The notes below the pieces were generated by a model, which had not been told where the DNA came from, searched no databases, and worked only from the letters and a program-made list of their open reading frames with translations. This document shows positions 7,956 to 16,632 of a stretch of DNA of 64,000 nucleotides, one piece after another. How positions within the stretch are numbered: the first letter of the stretch is position 1; the number at the start of each line of letters is the position of its first letter. The DNA comes from Myxococcus stipitatus DSM 14675 (lineage in GTDB: Bacteria; Myxococcota; Myxococcia; Myxococcales; Myxococcaceae), in assembly GCF_000331735.1 (NCBI RefSeq), contig NC_020126.1, positions 2,852,001-2,916,000 of the forward strand, given 5' to 3'. Made by a program: the position numbers and the translations under genes.

Positions 7956-9473
7956 TCAGGCGAGCGCGGTCATCGCCGCTTCCAGCGCGCGCTGCATCGC
8001 GGTGCTCATGCCGAGGGTCGCGGCCTCGGCGGGGGTGCACCAGCGAAGCTCCTGGAAGGACTCGGAGCGCGAGGGCCGCTGCGGGCCGGACACGCGATAC
8101 AGGCGCAGCGTGAGGTCGCGGTGGGTGAGCTGGCGCTTCACGGTGCCGAGCTGGGACTCCAGTCGCACGCCCGCACCGAGCGCGGCGGTGAGGCGCAGCG
8201 TGGTCTCTTCGGGCGTGGCGTCGTCATCCACCTCGGCGGCGGGGAGCTCCCAGAGTCCGCCGAAGAGGCCCGAGTCCGCGCGTCGAGCGAACAGGAGTGT
8301 GTCCGCGTGCGACCACACGGCGAGGGCCAGCGTCAGCTTCTTGGGGGTGGCGCGCACCTTGGCGGGCGGCAGCTCGTCCACGCGGCCCTTGCGGAAGGCG
8401 GCGCAGGCGTCGCGCACGGGGCAGAGGAGGCACAGCGGATTCTCAGGACGGCATGTGGTGGCGCCGTGCTCCATGAGGGACTGGTTGAAATCGCCGGGCC
8501 GTTCGCCCTTCACGAGCAGGGCGGCGAGCTCCCAGAGCGTGGCCTCGCGCTCGCGGTCACCGGGAGGGCCTTCCACCTCGAAGAGGCGGGAGAAGACACG
8601 GGCGACGTTGCCATCGACGAGGGGGGCTTCTTCGCCAAACGCGATGGAGGCGACGGCGCCGGAGGTGTAGCGGCCGAAGCCGGGAAGGGAGAGCAGGGCC
8701 TCGGCGGTGGAGGGCAGCTTGCCGCCGAAGCGCGACACGATCTCCTGCGCGGCGCGGTGCAGGTTGCGAGCGCGGCTGTAGTAGCCCAGGCCCTTCCAGC
8801 CCGCGAGCACGTCGTCGAGAGGCGCGGAGGCCAGCGCGAGCACCGTGGGGAAGCGCGCGAGGAAGCGTTCCCAGTAGGGAATGACGGTGGCCACCTGTGT
8901 CTGCTGGAGCATGACCTCGCTCAGCCAGATGGCATACGGGTCCTTGGTGCGGCGCCACGGCAGGTCGCGCTTGTTGCGGTCGTACCAGCCGAGCAACGGG
9001 GCGCGGATGGACGCGAGGTGCGCGGCGGTCGGCGTCACCGCGAGGACTCGAGCTGGGGCTGCACTTCGAGCGGGCCGCCCCCTGCGCGCTGGAGCCTGCG
9101 TGGACTGAGTCGACGGGGCAGCGGGCAACACAGGTGAGGGCGGTGCTGATGCGGCGTCACGAGGAGGCCGCCCCCGACGCGCTGGCGCCTTCGTGGCTTG
9201 AATCGACGGGGCATCGGGCAACACAGGTGAGGGCGGTGCTGATGCGGCATCGCGAGGAGGCCGCCCTCGGCGCGCTGGAGCCTTCGCGGACTGCGTCGAC
9301 GGAGCTACGGAGTCACCGGGAATCACCGGTGGGATCGGTGCCGGTGCGGCGTCATGAGAAGGACGATGCTGCGCCATCGCGACACTCGGTTCGGTGCCAG
9401 TCCGCGCGGGTGCGGCCATTCCGGTGAGCGGAAGCGTGGCTTCGTGTTGCGCGGTGCGCCTGCGGGGGCTCAT
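7956..9473 (-). CDS. mutY: A/G-specific adenine glycosylase MutY with AT-hook-like N-terminal repeats
   Basis: 505 residues against about 350 for E. coli MutY. Residues 155-370 are the HhH-GPD glycosylase: catalytic Glu186 in SEVMLQQTQV, the helix-hairpin-helix LPGFGRYTSGA, catalytic Asp287 in VDGN, and the 4Fe-4S ligands Cys341, 348, 351, 357 (CX6CX2CX5C). Residues 375-505 are the NUDIX-like domain that recognises 8-oxoguanine. It removes A mispaired with 8-oxoG. The extra 150 N-terminal residues hold three RRGRP motifs at residues 69, 100 and 131, exactly 31 residues apart, in Pro/Ala-rich linkers; these look like AT-hooks. Its start overlaps the stop of the dehydrogenase gene by 4 bp. Confidence 0.95.
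   Translation of the reverse strand: MSPRRRTAQHEATLPLTGMAAPARTGTEPSVAMAQHRPSHDAAPAPIPPVIPGDSVAPSTQSAKAPARRGRPPRDAASAPPSPVLPDAPSIQATKAPARRGRPPRDAASAPPSPVLPAAPSTQSTQAPARRGRPARSAAPARVLAVTPTAAHLASIRAPLLGWYDRNKRDLPWRRTKDPYAIWLSEVMLQQTQVATVIPYWERFLARFPTVLALASAPLDDVLAGWKGLGYYSRARNLHRAAQEIVSRFGGKLPSTAEALLSLPGFGRYTSGAVASIAFGEEAPLVDGNVARVFSRLFEVEGPPGDREREATLWELAALLVKGERPGDFNQSLMEHGATTCRPENPLCLLCPVRDACAAFRKGRVDELPPAKVRATPKKLTLALAVWSHADTLLFARRADSGLFGGLWELPAAEVDDDATPEETTLRLTAALGAGVRLESQLGTVKRQLTHRDLTLRLYRVSGPQRPSRSESFQELRWCTPAEAATLGMSTAMQRALEAAMTALA
9054..9296 (-). repeat. 93-bp coding tandem repeat in mutY
   Basis: Two near-identical units and a diverged third, each 31 codons, encode the RRGRP-containing linker of MutY (residues about 60-140). 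Each unit reads APARRGRPPRDAA followed by a Ser/Pro-rich spacer. High DNA-level identity between units suggests recent in-frame duplication. Confidence 0.8.
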
Positions 9474-10279
9474 GCGTCCTTCTTCACCGGGTTGGCCATG
9501 CGGTGGGCGATGCGGTCGAACAGGCCGGGGACGAACCGGTTGGCCAGTACCATGATGCGGCCGGGGAGGGTGAGGATGGTGTCTCGCCGTCCGCGCACGC
9601 TCGCGCGCACCATCTCGTTCGCGACCTCTTCCGCCGACATGGCCTTCAGCGGAACCGCCTGCTGTGCCCAGCCCTCCGCGTTCATGCGGTGCTCACGGAA
9701 CTCGCTCTCGGTGAGTCCCGGAGACACGAGCAGCACGCGGATGCCCTCGGGCGCGAGCTCCGTGCGCAGCGACTCCGTCATCGCGTTCACCGCCGCCTTC
9801 GACGCGCAGTAGCCACCCAGCAGCGGCAGTCCGCGGTGCCCCAGCACGGAGCTGACATTCACCACCTGCGCTCCACGTCGCCCGCGCAAGAGCGGCAGCG
9901 CGGCCCGCGTCACCCGCCACAGCGCGAACACGTTGAGCTCGAACACCTGCCGGAGCTGCTCCTCGCTGATGGACTCCAGTGGCCCATACAGCCCCAGCCC
10001 CGCGTTGTTCACGAGCACATCCAGCCCACCGAAGGCGCCGTGCACCTCGCGCATGAGGCGCTCCACGTCCTCGCCGCGTGTCACGTCGCACCGCACCGCC
10101 AGTCCCCGGACGCCCAGCGCCTCGACTTCACGGGCCGCGTCCTCCAGCCGCTCCATCCGCCGAGCCGCCAGGACGACATGGGCCCCCGCCTGGGCGTAGG
10201 CCCTGGCGGCCGCGAGCCCGATGCCGCTGGAAGCCCCGGTGATGAGGACCACTCGCTCCTGGAAGGGTCGGGTCTTCAT
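9470..10279 (-). CDS. Short-chain dehydrogenase/reductase
   Basis: 269 residues from the ATG at 10279 (MKTRPFQERVVLITG). Classical SDR signatures are in order: cofactor loop TGASSGIG near residue 14, NNAG near residue 90, catalytic Ser in NVSSVLG and the YCASKAAV active-site Tyr-Lys pair. The Arg-rich ARRMERL after the second strand suggests NADPH preference. A hydrophobic C-terminal segment (IMVLANRFVPGLFDRIAHRM) is seen in membrane-associated SDRs of lipid metabolism. It is the first gene of a two-gene operon with mutY (ATGA overlap). Substrate cannot be inferred. Confidence 0.88.
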   Translation of the reverse strand: MKTRPFQERVVLITGASSGIGLAAARAYAQAGAHVVLAARRMERLEDAAREVEALGVRGLAVRCDVTRGEDVERLMREVHGAFGGLDVLVNNAGLGLYGPLESISEEQLRQVFELNVFALWRVTRAALPLLRGRRGAQVVNVSSVLGHRGLPLLGGYCASKAAVNAMTESLRTELAPEGIRVLLVSPGLTESEFREHRMNAEGWAQQAVPLKAMSAEEVANEMVRASVRGRRDTILTLPGRIMVLANRFVPGLFDRIAHRMANPVKKDA

Positions 10280-10402
10280 GGTGGCGGGACCATACTCCCA
10301 GGGTTTCCCACCCGGACTGTCATTCAACCCACGCCGAAGGCTCGATTCCCCGCCTGTTCCCCTTCTTGCGGAACGAGCGAACGCCTAGGATGCGCCGCCT
10401 CC

Positions 10403-11374
10403 ATGCGGCGCCCCACCCTCAGCAACGACTTCTCCTGGTCCAAGAGCCGCCACGAGAAGTTCTCCGAATGCCTGCGCTCCTACTACTTCTACTACTACGG
10501 CTCCTGGGGTGGCTGGGTGGCGGACGCGCCGAAAGACGTGCGGGAACTGTACGTCCTCAAGAAGCTGGCCAACCGCTTCAGTTGGGCCGGCAGCGTCGTG
10601 CATGAGTGCATCAAGGACGTGCTCCTGGACTGGAGAGCCGGCCGCGTGGTGGACCCCGCCGTGGTGGAGGCGCGCGCGCGCAAGCTGATGCAAGACGACT
10701 TCCGCCACTCGCGCGGCAAGGCGTACTGGACGCAGAAGTACCGCAAGCAGTTCACCGGGCTCGTCGAGCACGAGTACGGCGAGGCGCTCCCCGACGAGGC
10801 CTGGAAGCAGAACTGGGAGACGGTGCGCTCGGCGCTGGCGTGGTTCTTCACGTCGCGCTGGCCGGACCTCTCGCGGAGCCTCAAGCCCGAGCAGTGGCTG
10901 GAGGTGGACGCGGGCTTCGACTTCGCCCACTTCACGCTGGAGGGGCTGAAGGTGTTCGCCATCCCCGACTTCGCCTTCGTGGACGCGGACGGCACACCCG
11001 TGGTGGTGGACTGGAAGACGGGCAAGTCGCGCGACGGCTACGACGAGCAGGTGCTGGGCTACGCCCTCTACGTCTCGCAGCGCTACCGCTTCCCGGTGGA
11101 GAAGATTCGCGCGTCGCTCGTGTACCTCAACGAGGGCAAGGAGCAGGACGTCCACGTGGACATGAGCGCCATGGCGTCCTTCCAGAAGCACTTCGACACG
11201 AGCGTCGCGAAGATGCGGGCGCTCTTGAAGGACCCCGCGACGAACACGCCGCTGGAGATGTCCGCGTTTCCGCCCTCGGAGTCGCTGACGCCCTGCGTGC
11301 GCTGTGTCTTCCGCAGGCCCTGTGGCCGCGAGGCCGCGCTCGCCGCGCAGCCACCGGCCCAGTCCGTGGCGTGA
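10403..11374 (+). CDS. PD-(D/E)XK nuclease with four-Cys (Cas4/AddB-like) cluster
   Basis: 323 residues starting at MRRPTLSNDFSWS. The RecB/Cas4 nuclease core is complete: Asp189 in IPDFAFVD, Asp203-Trp-Lys205 in VVVDWKTGK, and the downstream QVLGYALY helix. Cys23 plus Cys298, Cys301 and Cys307 (CX2CX5C) reproduce the split 4Fe-4S ligand set of AddB and Cas4. There is no helicase domain and no cas gene nearby, so it is a stand-alone member of the PDDEXK_1 family. It probably trims or resects DNA ends. An IS element begins 8 bp after its stop codon. Confidence 0.82.
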   Translation: MRRPTLSNDFSWSKSRHEKFSECLRSYYFYYYGSWGGWVADAPKDVRELYVLKKLANRFSWAGSVVHECIKDVLLDWRAGRVVDPAVVEARARKLMQDDFRHSRGKAYWTQKYRKQFTGLVEHEYGEALPDEAWKQNWETVRSALAWFFTSRWPDLSRSLKPEQWLEVDAGFDFAHFTLEGLKVFAIPDFAFVDADGTPVVVDWKTGKSRDGYDEQVLGYALYVSQRYRFPVEKIRASLVYLNEGKEQDVHVDMSAMASFQKHFDTSVAKMRALLKDPATNTPLEMSAFPPSESLTPCVRCVFRRPCGREAALAAQPPAQSVA

Positions 11375-11378
11375 GCCT

Positions 11379-12649
11379 CTAGCAGGGTGTTGAAGAAGCC
11401 CGGTTTGAAGGCATGAGACCGGGCCTCTCCGTGCCCTTCGTTCTCAACCTTGTCATCCAAGCGAGGCGGAGGGCGAAGGGCGCCTATTATGCGGCAACCA
11501 GCCGCGCCATCCGCACCAGGTTGTACGCGGCGCCTACCAGGTAGGCCGCCAGTTCCGTCCGCTCCCTGCCTTTGAAGCGCGTCTTACGGAAGCCGCCCAC
11601 CGTCTTCATCCAGCCCCAGACTTCTTCGATTCGTTTCCGTATCCGCTGGCTGAGGGCGTATCCGGCAGGCCTCGTCGTTCGCCTGTCGATGGCCGAGCGC
11701 CGTCGAGTATCCGTCGTCTGCGCAATGTGAGGCGTCACTCCCATGCGCCGGCAGTCCGCGACGAAGTCCGCCGTGTCGTAGCCCTTGTCCGCCCCCACCG
11801 AGCGCGCGCGTTTCGGGACTTCAGCCCCTCGAGCATCATCACCGCCGCGTCGCGCTCGGCGAAGCCATTCGCCGGCATCACCGCGAGGTCCACGAGCAGC
11901 CCGTTGCGATTCTCCATGACGCCATTGAGGCTGTAGGCCAGCCGCGCCTCCTTGCCGTTGCCCTTGCGCGCAAGCGTTGCCTCCGGGTCCGTTGTCGAGG
12001 CGTGCGTCGCGTTGCCCCTCTTCTGCCCGTGGAAGTTCACCGTCGGGTTGCCCTTGTCGTCGGGCGGCTCCTTCTTCTCGTCCTTCGGGCGGAACGACTT
12101 CAGGGATGCCCAGGCCTCAATCAGGCTGCCATCCACGCTGAAGTGCTCGCTGCTGGTCAGCCCCGCGCTTTGCGCCTGACTCATCACCGCCAGGAAGAAT
12201 CTCCGGGCGACGTCGTGCTCCAGGAGCCGGTCCCGGTTCTGCGAGAAGGTGCTGTGGTCGAAGGAGGCGTCCTCCATCCCCATGTCGAGGAACCACCGGA
12301 AGAGGAGGTTGTAGTCGAGCTGCTCGCAGAAGAGCCGCTCGCTTCTCACCGAGTAGAACGCCATGAGCAAGCAGGACTTCAGCAACTGCTCCGGCGGGAT
12401 GCTCGGCCGGCCGGTGTCGCTGTACATCGCATCAAACGTCGGCGAGAGCGCCGCCAGCGCGGCGTCCGCCATGTCCTTCACCCTGCGCAGCGGATGGGCC
12501 GCCGGGACTCGGTCTCCCGGCGTCCTCAAGCTGAACAGCGTCGTCTGCTGCTTGGGCCGTCCGCGCATCGCTGCCTCCGATGCGCGGAGGACACCACGTC
12601 ACAGTGCGGGGGGTCGATCCCTCGGAGGGGTTTCTCAACACCCTGCTAG
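11379..12649. mobile_element. IS5-like insertion sequence with CTAG target duplication
   Basis: A 1263-bp element (11383-12645) flanked by CTAG at 11379-11382 and 12646-12649. Its ends are inverted repeats starting CAGGGTGTTGA on each side, identical for 11 bp and then diverging. A CTAG target is what IS5-type elements prefer. The single transposase gene runs on the minus strand and is frameshifted. The right-hand CTAG supplies the TAG stop codon of tcdA. Confidence 0.88.
11487..12568 (-). pseudogene. IS5-like DDE transposase, frameshifted
   Basis: Reading from the ATG at 12568, the first part has the DUF772-type N-terminus (RPKQQTTLFS, then DHSTFSQNRDRL) and the first catalytic Asp in SVDGSLIEAW. 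Near 11811-11817 the frame is lost and the rest continues in another frame to 11487, with GADKGYDTADF (second Asp) and RIRKRIEEVWGWMK (catalytic Glu). Adding one base around the CCCGAAA stretch would restore an uninterrupted protein of about 360 residues, so a one-base deletion is the simplest cause. No canonical slippery heptamer is visible, so programmed frameshifting is unlikely. The copy is probably inactive on its own. Confidence 0.88.
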
Positions 12650-13539
12650 CGCGTGGAGGCCAGCCGGCGAATCACGACGCCGGCCGCGTTCATCCCGAAG
12701 CACGAGGTGACGAAGGACACGCTGCCGTCGATCTGCGTGCGGTGGTCACACGTGTGGAAGTCGTTGTCCTGCGGGCACACGCAGAGGAAGCCGTCGGTGG
12801 CGTCGTCGTAGTTGAGGGCCACCGGCATCCGCCGCGCTTCGATGGAGTACACGGCGGTGATGCCCGTGTGCCGGTCCGTCTCCACGCCGTACTTGCGCTT
12901 GAGCAGCTTGCGGATGTCCTTGGCGAACGGGTCCATGTGCGTCTCGGACAGGTCCTCCACGCGAATGGCCGTGGGGTCCAGCCGCGCGGCGGCGCCCATG
13001 GAGCTGACCACGGGGATGCCCAGCGACACGCAGCGGTGCAGCAGGTGCAGCTTCGCCTTCACGTTGTCGATGGCGTCGACGACGAAGTCGTACTGGCCGG
13101 GCTGGAGCATCTGCTCGGCGACCTCCTCGCGGTAGAACTCGCGCACGGCTTCGATGCGCGCCATCGGATTGATTTCGCGGCAGCGCTGCGCCATCAGCTC
13201 CGCCTTGGACTTGCCCACGCCCTTCACCGTCGCGTGGAGCTGGCGGTTGGTGTTGGTGACGCAGACGTCGTCATGGTCCACCAGCGTCAGGTGGCCGATG
13301 CCGCTGCGCACCAGGCCCTCCGTCGCATAGCTGCCCACGCCGCCCTGGCCGAACACCACCACGCGCGCGTTGGCCAGCCGCTCCATGGCCGTGTCACCCA
13401 GCAGGCGGCCCGTGCGGTCGAAGCGCCGGGACAGCTTGAAGGGCCGGGCGAGCGAGCCGTTGGCGTCGGTGCCGGCGGCCGCCGGGGCGGGCGGAGTCTC
13501 TGTCTCGGAAGGGGCGGGCGGTGGGGGCTGCGGATTCAT
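12646..13539 (-). CDS. tcdA: tRNA threonylcarbamoyladenosine dehydratase TcdA (ThiF/E1-like)
   Basis: 297 residues. The ATP-binding Rossmann motif GQGGVGSYATEGLVRSGIG is followed by LVDHDDVCVTNTNRQ, the E1-like signature of TcdA/CsdL. The protein cyclises t6A to ct6A at position 37 of ANN-decoding tRNAs in an ATP-dependent reaction. The first 30 residues are Pro/Ala-rich and probably disordered. The coding sequence ends in a TAG stop lying inside the target-site duplication of the adjacent IS element, so the protein end is intact. Cotranscribed behind tatD (28-bp gap). Confidence 0.9.
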   Translation of the reverse strand: MNPQPPPPAPSETETPPAPAAAGTDANGSLARPFKLSRRFDRTGRLLGDTAMERLANARVVVFGQGGVGSYATEGLVRSGIGHLTLVDHDDVCVTNTNRQLHATVKGVGKSKAELMAQRCREINPMARIEAVREFYREEVAEQMLQPGQYDFVVDAIDNVKAKLHLLHRCVSLGIPVVSSMGAAARLDPTAIRVEDLSETHMDPFAKDIRKLLKRKYGVETDRHTGITAVYSIEARRMPVALNYDDATDGFLCVCPQDNDFHTCDHRTQIDGSVSFVTSCFGMNAAGVVIRRLASTR

Positions 13540-13567
13540 GGAGGTCCTCTATAACGCGACCGCTTGC

Positions 13568-14365
13568 CTACCGCGAAGCGCGGGGGAAACCTTCCCGGAA
13601 GAAGCGGCGGGCGTTCTCGGTCGTCCGGTGGGCGACCTCGTCGGCGGGCTCTCCTCGCACGCGCGCCATTCCCTCCAGGATGTGGGGCAGGTAGGCCGGC
13701 TCGGAGCGCCCGCCCCGGTGGGGGGTGGGGGCCTGGTCGGGTGCGTCCGTCTCCGCCATCAGCCGCTCCAGCGGAATGGCGCGCAGCGCGTCCAGGGGCT
13801 TGCGCGCCTCCGCCCACGTCACCGGGCCCGCGAAGGAGAAGTGGCAGCCCTTCTGGAGATAGAAGCGCGCCAGCTCCACGCCGCCGCTGTAGCTGTGCAT
13901 GAGCGCGCCTGCTTCCGGCAGCTCCTCCTGCTTGAGCAGGTCGATGAGCGCGGGATGGAGTCGGTGACAATGCATCAACACGGGGAGCTGGTGCTTGCGC
14001 GCGAGGGCGAGGTGGCGTCGCAGCACGGACAGTTGCCGCTCCAGGGGCGCCCCCGGAAGCGAGGGACCGTCCAGGCCACACTCGCCCACCGAGGTCGCGC
14101 CGCCCTTCGACAGCAGCGCGTCGAGCAGCTCCAGCGCCGCGTCGTCCTGGTCCGCGGGCATCTGCGGAAGCATCTGCGGATGGATGCCCAGGCCCACCTG
14201 GAGGCGAGCGTCCTGGCGGTTCAGCTCGAGCAGCGGCTCCCAGTCATGAGGGCCCACGCCGGGGATGACGATGCCTTGCAGGCCCGCGGCCCACGCGCGC
14301 TCCAGCACGTGGTTCCGGTCAGTGTCGAAACGTGTCGCATCGAGATGGCAATGGGTGTCGATCAT
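13568..14365 (-). CDS. tatD: TatD-family metal-dependent hydrolase (DNase)
   Basis: 265 residues, normal TatD length. Metal ligands are in order: MIDTHCHLD at the start, VGECGLD in the middle, MHCHR, and MAETDAPDQAP at the end. The family are metal-dependent 3'-5' exonucleases/DNases with TIM-barrel folds, implicated in repair and DNA degradation. It leads a two-gene unit with tcdA. A more precise paralogue name (TatD, YcfH, YjjV) cannot be settled by eye. Confidence 0.9.
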   Translation of the reverse strand: MIDTHCHLDATRFDTDRNHVLERAWAAGLQGIVIPGVGPHDWEPLLELNRQDARLQVGLGIHPQMLPQMPADQDDAALELLDALLSKGGATSVGECGLDGPSLPGAPLERQLSVLRRHLALARKHQLPVLMHCHRLHPALIDLLKQEELPEAGALMHSYSGGVELARFYLQKGCHFSFAGPVTWAEARKPLDALRAIPLERLMAETDAPDQAPTPHRGGRSEPAYLPHILEGMARVRGEPADEVAHRTTENARRFFREGFPRASR

Positions 14366-14484
14366 TCATCACGCCCTGGAGGGTCGCCGTTCAATCAGGG
14401 ACACGCATGAGGAACCCCTCCCCGGGGAACCATCCCAGTCATTCCGCGCGAGCCTATACCCCACATGCATTTTGGAGGGGCATT

Positions 14485-15960
14485 ATGAAGAAGCGAGTCG
14501 TTGGCGTGTTGGGGTGCGTGTTGTTGATGCTCTCGACGGGGTGCAGTGACGAGTGCGTCGACCAGTTCGATTGCCGGCGCGAGAAGGGGGACCCGGCGGA
14601 GGGGCAGGAGTGGTTCTGCAACTCGGACGAGAAATGTGAGCAGCGTCCCATCGTGGAGCTTCCGCTGGAGCCCGACGCGGGCGAGGCGGACGCGGGGGTT
14701 CCAGACGCGGGCGTGCCGGACGCCGGGGAGCCGGATGCGGGAGTGGATGGTGGTGGACAGGGCACGGGCGGGAAGGGCGAGGCCTGCACCACCTCCGCGG
14801 ACTGCACGTCGTCGCTGCGCTGCGAGGGGGCTCCCTCGACCTGCCAGGCGATGTGGGTCGCGGTGACGGGGCGCGATGATGGTGGCACGTCGAAGGCGCT
14901 GGTGATGCGCTTCGACACGCCGGGAATCACCTCGCTGACGGAGGGGAGCGCGGACAGCCGTTATCCGCGGTGGTCTCCGGGCGGCACGCACGTCTCGTTC
15001 GTGCAGGGCGCCGTCGACTCGTCGGGCAAGAAGGTGGCGGGCGAGCTCACGGTGCGGGACGTCCCGCTCGTGGCCGGGCAGTCGGTGGTGGTCGCGGACG
15101 GTGGCTCCGGGGACACGGAGAGCTTCCGCTCCACGGAGTGGGAGCCGGGTGCGGCCATCGCGTATGTGCGGCAGAACGCCAGCCAGCGCTCGGGCATCTC
15201 CACGGTGGCGCCGGGCGCGAGCGTGGCGCAGGTCACCACGACGGGGGCCTTCCCGGACTGGTCTCGAGACGGCTCGACGCTCGCGTACAACGTGACGGAG
15301 GAGGGGCTGTTGACGGTGAAGCCGGGCGGCTCGCCGACCCCCGTGGCCAACGCGGACAAGAGCTCCGAGCAGCCGCACTACAACCGCGCCAATGAGCAAC
15401 TGCTGTACCTGGCCAACCCCGCGGGCGAGTTGGAGACGTTCGAGGGGGAGAGCCTCCCCACGTCGCTGTTCCGCCTGTACAACATCGACGTGACGGGCGG
15501 CGGACAGCCGCAGCTCGTCGCGGATGTGACGACGGAGTCCTCCACGGGGGGCGACGTGAAGTCGTTCATCGCCGCGCCCACCTGGGCGCCGGATGGGAGC
15601 TGGGCCGCGTACGTGCGCGCGTACTACTTCAAGCCGACGTCCGGGAAGCCGGTGCTGTGCGGCTCGCTGGTGTCGCCCTGCCAGTCGCGCCCTGGCAACG
15701 TCATCTTCCTCAAGCGCATCAACCCGGCGGACGGCACCGCGTCGGGGGACGAGGTGCGGATCGCGGATGACGGCACGCTCCCGTCGTTCTCGCCGGATGG
15801 CCGCTACATCGCGTTCATCAAGGGCGGGCAGCTCCAGATTCAGCAGCTGGACCCCGCCGCGGGCACCCTGGTGAACGCCCCCGTCGTCCATCCGAAGGCG
15901 GGCTTCACGCTCCAGACGGGTGACAGCGACGACCACCGGCCGCGCTGGCAGCCTCGGTAG
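14485..15960 (+). CDS. Lipoprotein with TolB/PD40-like beta-propeller
   Basis: 491 residues from the ATG at 14485, preceded by GGAGGGG. A lipoprotein signal ends at LSTGC (Cys about residue 20). Next come a Cys-containing stretch and an Asp-Ala-Gly-rich linker (residues about 69-90) typical of myxobacterial surface lipoproteins, then a second Cys-rich motif. The remainder holds WD40-like PD40 blades: RYPRWSPGGTHVSF, AFPDWSRDGSTLAY, AAPTWAPDGSWAAY, TLPSFSPDGRYIAF and a closing HRPRWQPR. These propellers usually mediate protein binding at the envelope. Partner is unknown. Monocistronic. Confidence 0.82.
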   Translation: MKKRVVGVLGCVLLMLSTGCSDECVDQFDCRREKGDPAEGQEWFCNSDEKCEQRPIVELPLEPDAGEADAGVPDAGVPDAGEPDAGVDGGGQGTGGKGEACTTSADCTSSLRCEGAPSTCQAMWVAVTGRDDGGTSKALVMRFDTPGITSLTEGSADSRYPRWSPGGTHVSFVQGAVDSSGKKVAGELTVRDVPLVAGQSVVVADGGSGDTESFRSTEWEPGAAIAYVRQNASQRSGISTVAPGASVAQVTTTGAFPDWSRDGSTLAYNVTEEGLLTVKPGGSPTPVANADKSSEQPHYNRANEQLLYLANPAGELETFEGESLPTSLFRLYNIDVTGGGQPQLVADVTTESSTGGDVKSFIAAPTWAPDGSWAAYVRAYYFKPTSGKPVLCGSLVSPCQSRPGNVIFLKRINPADGTASGDEVRIADDGTLPSFSPDGRYIAFIKGGQLQIQQLDPAAGTLVNAPVVHPKAGFTLQTGDSDDHRPRWQPR

Positions 15961-15978
15961 CGGAGTGTCTCGAGAGGT

Positions 15979-16012
15979 CCGCGCCCCACGGCCTGTCCGG
16001 GGCGCGGGCCTT
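15979..16012 (+). terminator. Hairpin after the propeller lipoprotein gene
   Basis: CCGCGCCCC pairs with GGGGCGCGG across an 11-nt loop, 18 bp after the stop; the tail is only weakly T-rich (GCCTTCC). Confidence 0.45.
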
Positions 16013-16112
16013 CCATCCTCCGTGCGCGACGCGGTGGGCCTTGCGGCTCCAAGGGCTCCAGGAATAGGGAGGGCCCCTGGCCCGGCTTCGGGCCCCTGCC
16101 CGGAGGCCGAGG

Positions 16113-16367
16113 ATGAAGCGTCAGTCGATGTTGCTGGGAGCCCTGCTGTTCGTGGGTTGTGCCACCGTGCCGGCGACGCCGGTGGACTCGGGGAGCGGCG
16201 GCGGCGCGGCCGCTGACCCGCACCCGGACGCGGAGCCTGTGCGCCTGGAGACGCGGGCGGGCACCTTCCTGGTGCACCCGAACAACGCCGAGGACTTCGC
16301 CCGGGCGCTCGCGGGTGAGCCCACCCAGCAGCGCTACACCACGGGCGTGCTCATGGCGGGAGAGTAG
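16113..16367 (+). CDS. Small lipoprotein
   Basis: 84 residues with GGAGG ahead of the ATG. The signal peptide ends in LLFVGC (lipobox Cys at residue 16), followed by a Gly/Ala-rich spacer and a short conserved-looking C-terminus containing RLETRAGTFLVHPNNAEDFARAL. That tail is all that could fold. No family recognised; convergent with the small gene at 16390. Confidence 0.65.
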   Translation: MKRQSMLLGALLFVGCATVPATPVDSGSGGGAAADPHPDAEPVRLETRAGTFLVHPNNAEDFARALAGEPTQQRYTTGVLMAGE

Positions 16368-16389
16368 CGAGCCTGTCCCGCGCTGGAGT

Positions 16390-16632
16390 TCAGCCCTCCA
16401 CGACGATGCGGCGGCCCAGCGCGCGGGTCATCTGGGGCGAGGTCATCAACTCCAGCGCCTCACCCAGCTCCCCGCCGGCCGTGTCGAAGGCCGCGGCGAT
16501 GATTTCCCCCACGGTGAGCTGGGCCCGCTCCGCGGCCACGCGGGCCCGCTGAGCTGTCCGGCGGAGCGCGGGCATCACCCGGCGGCCCTGCCGTCGAACC
16601 GTGACGCTCTTGCGTGTCGTCCTCTTGGCCAT
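16390..16632 (-). CDS. Small basic hypothetical protein
   Basis: 80 residues from the ATG at 16632, which has GGAGGAAC upstream; a 9-residue longer form is possible. The N-terminal 30 residues are strongly basic (MAKRTTRKSVTVRRQGRR), then an amphipathic helix (LTVGEIIAAAFDTAGGELGEALELM) and RALGRRIVVEG. The basic head could contact nucleic acid, which is inference only. No domain recognised. Confidence 0.6.
   Translation of the reverse strand: MAKRTTRKSVTVRRQGRRVMPALRRTAQRARVAAERAQLTVGEIIAAAFDTAGGELGEALELMTSPQMTRALGRRIVVEG

Noticed and set aside
11811..11817. Programmed -1 frameshift in the transposase
   Set aside because: No X-XXY-YYZ slippery heptamer or clear downstream stimulatory structure; a one-base deletion explains it more simply.
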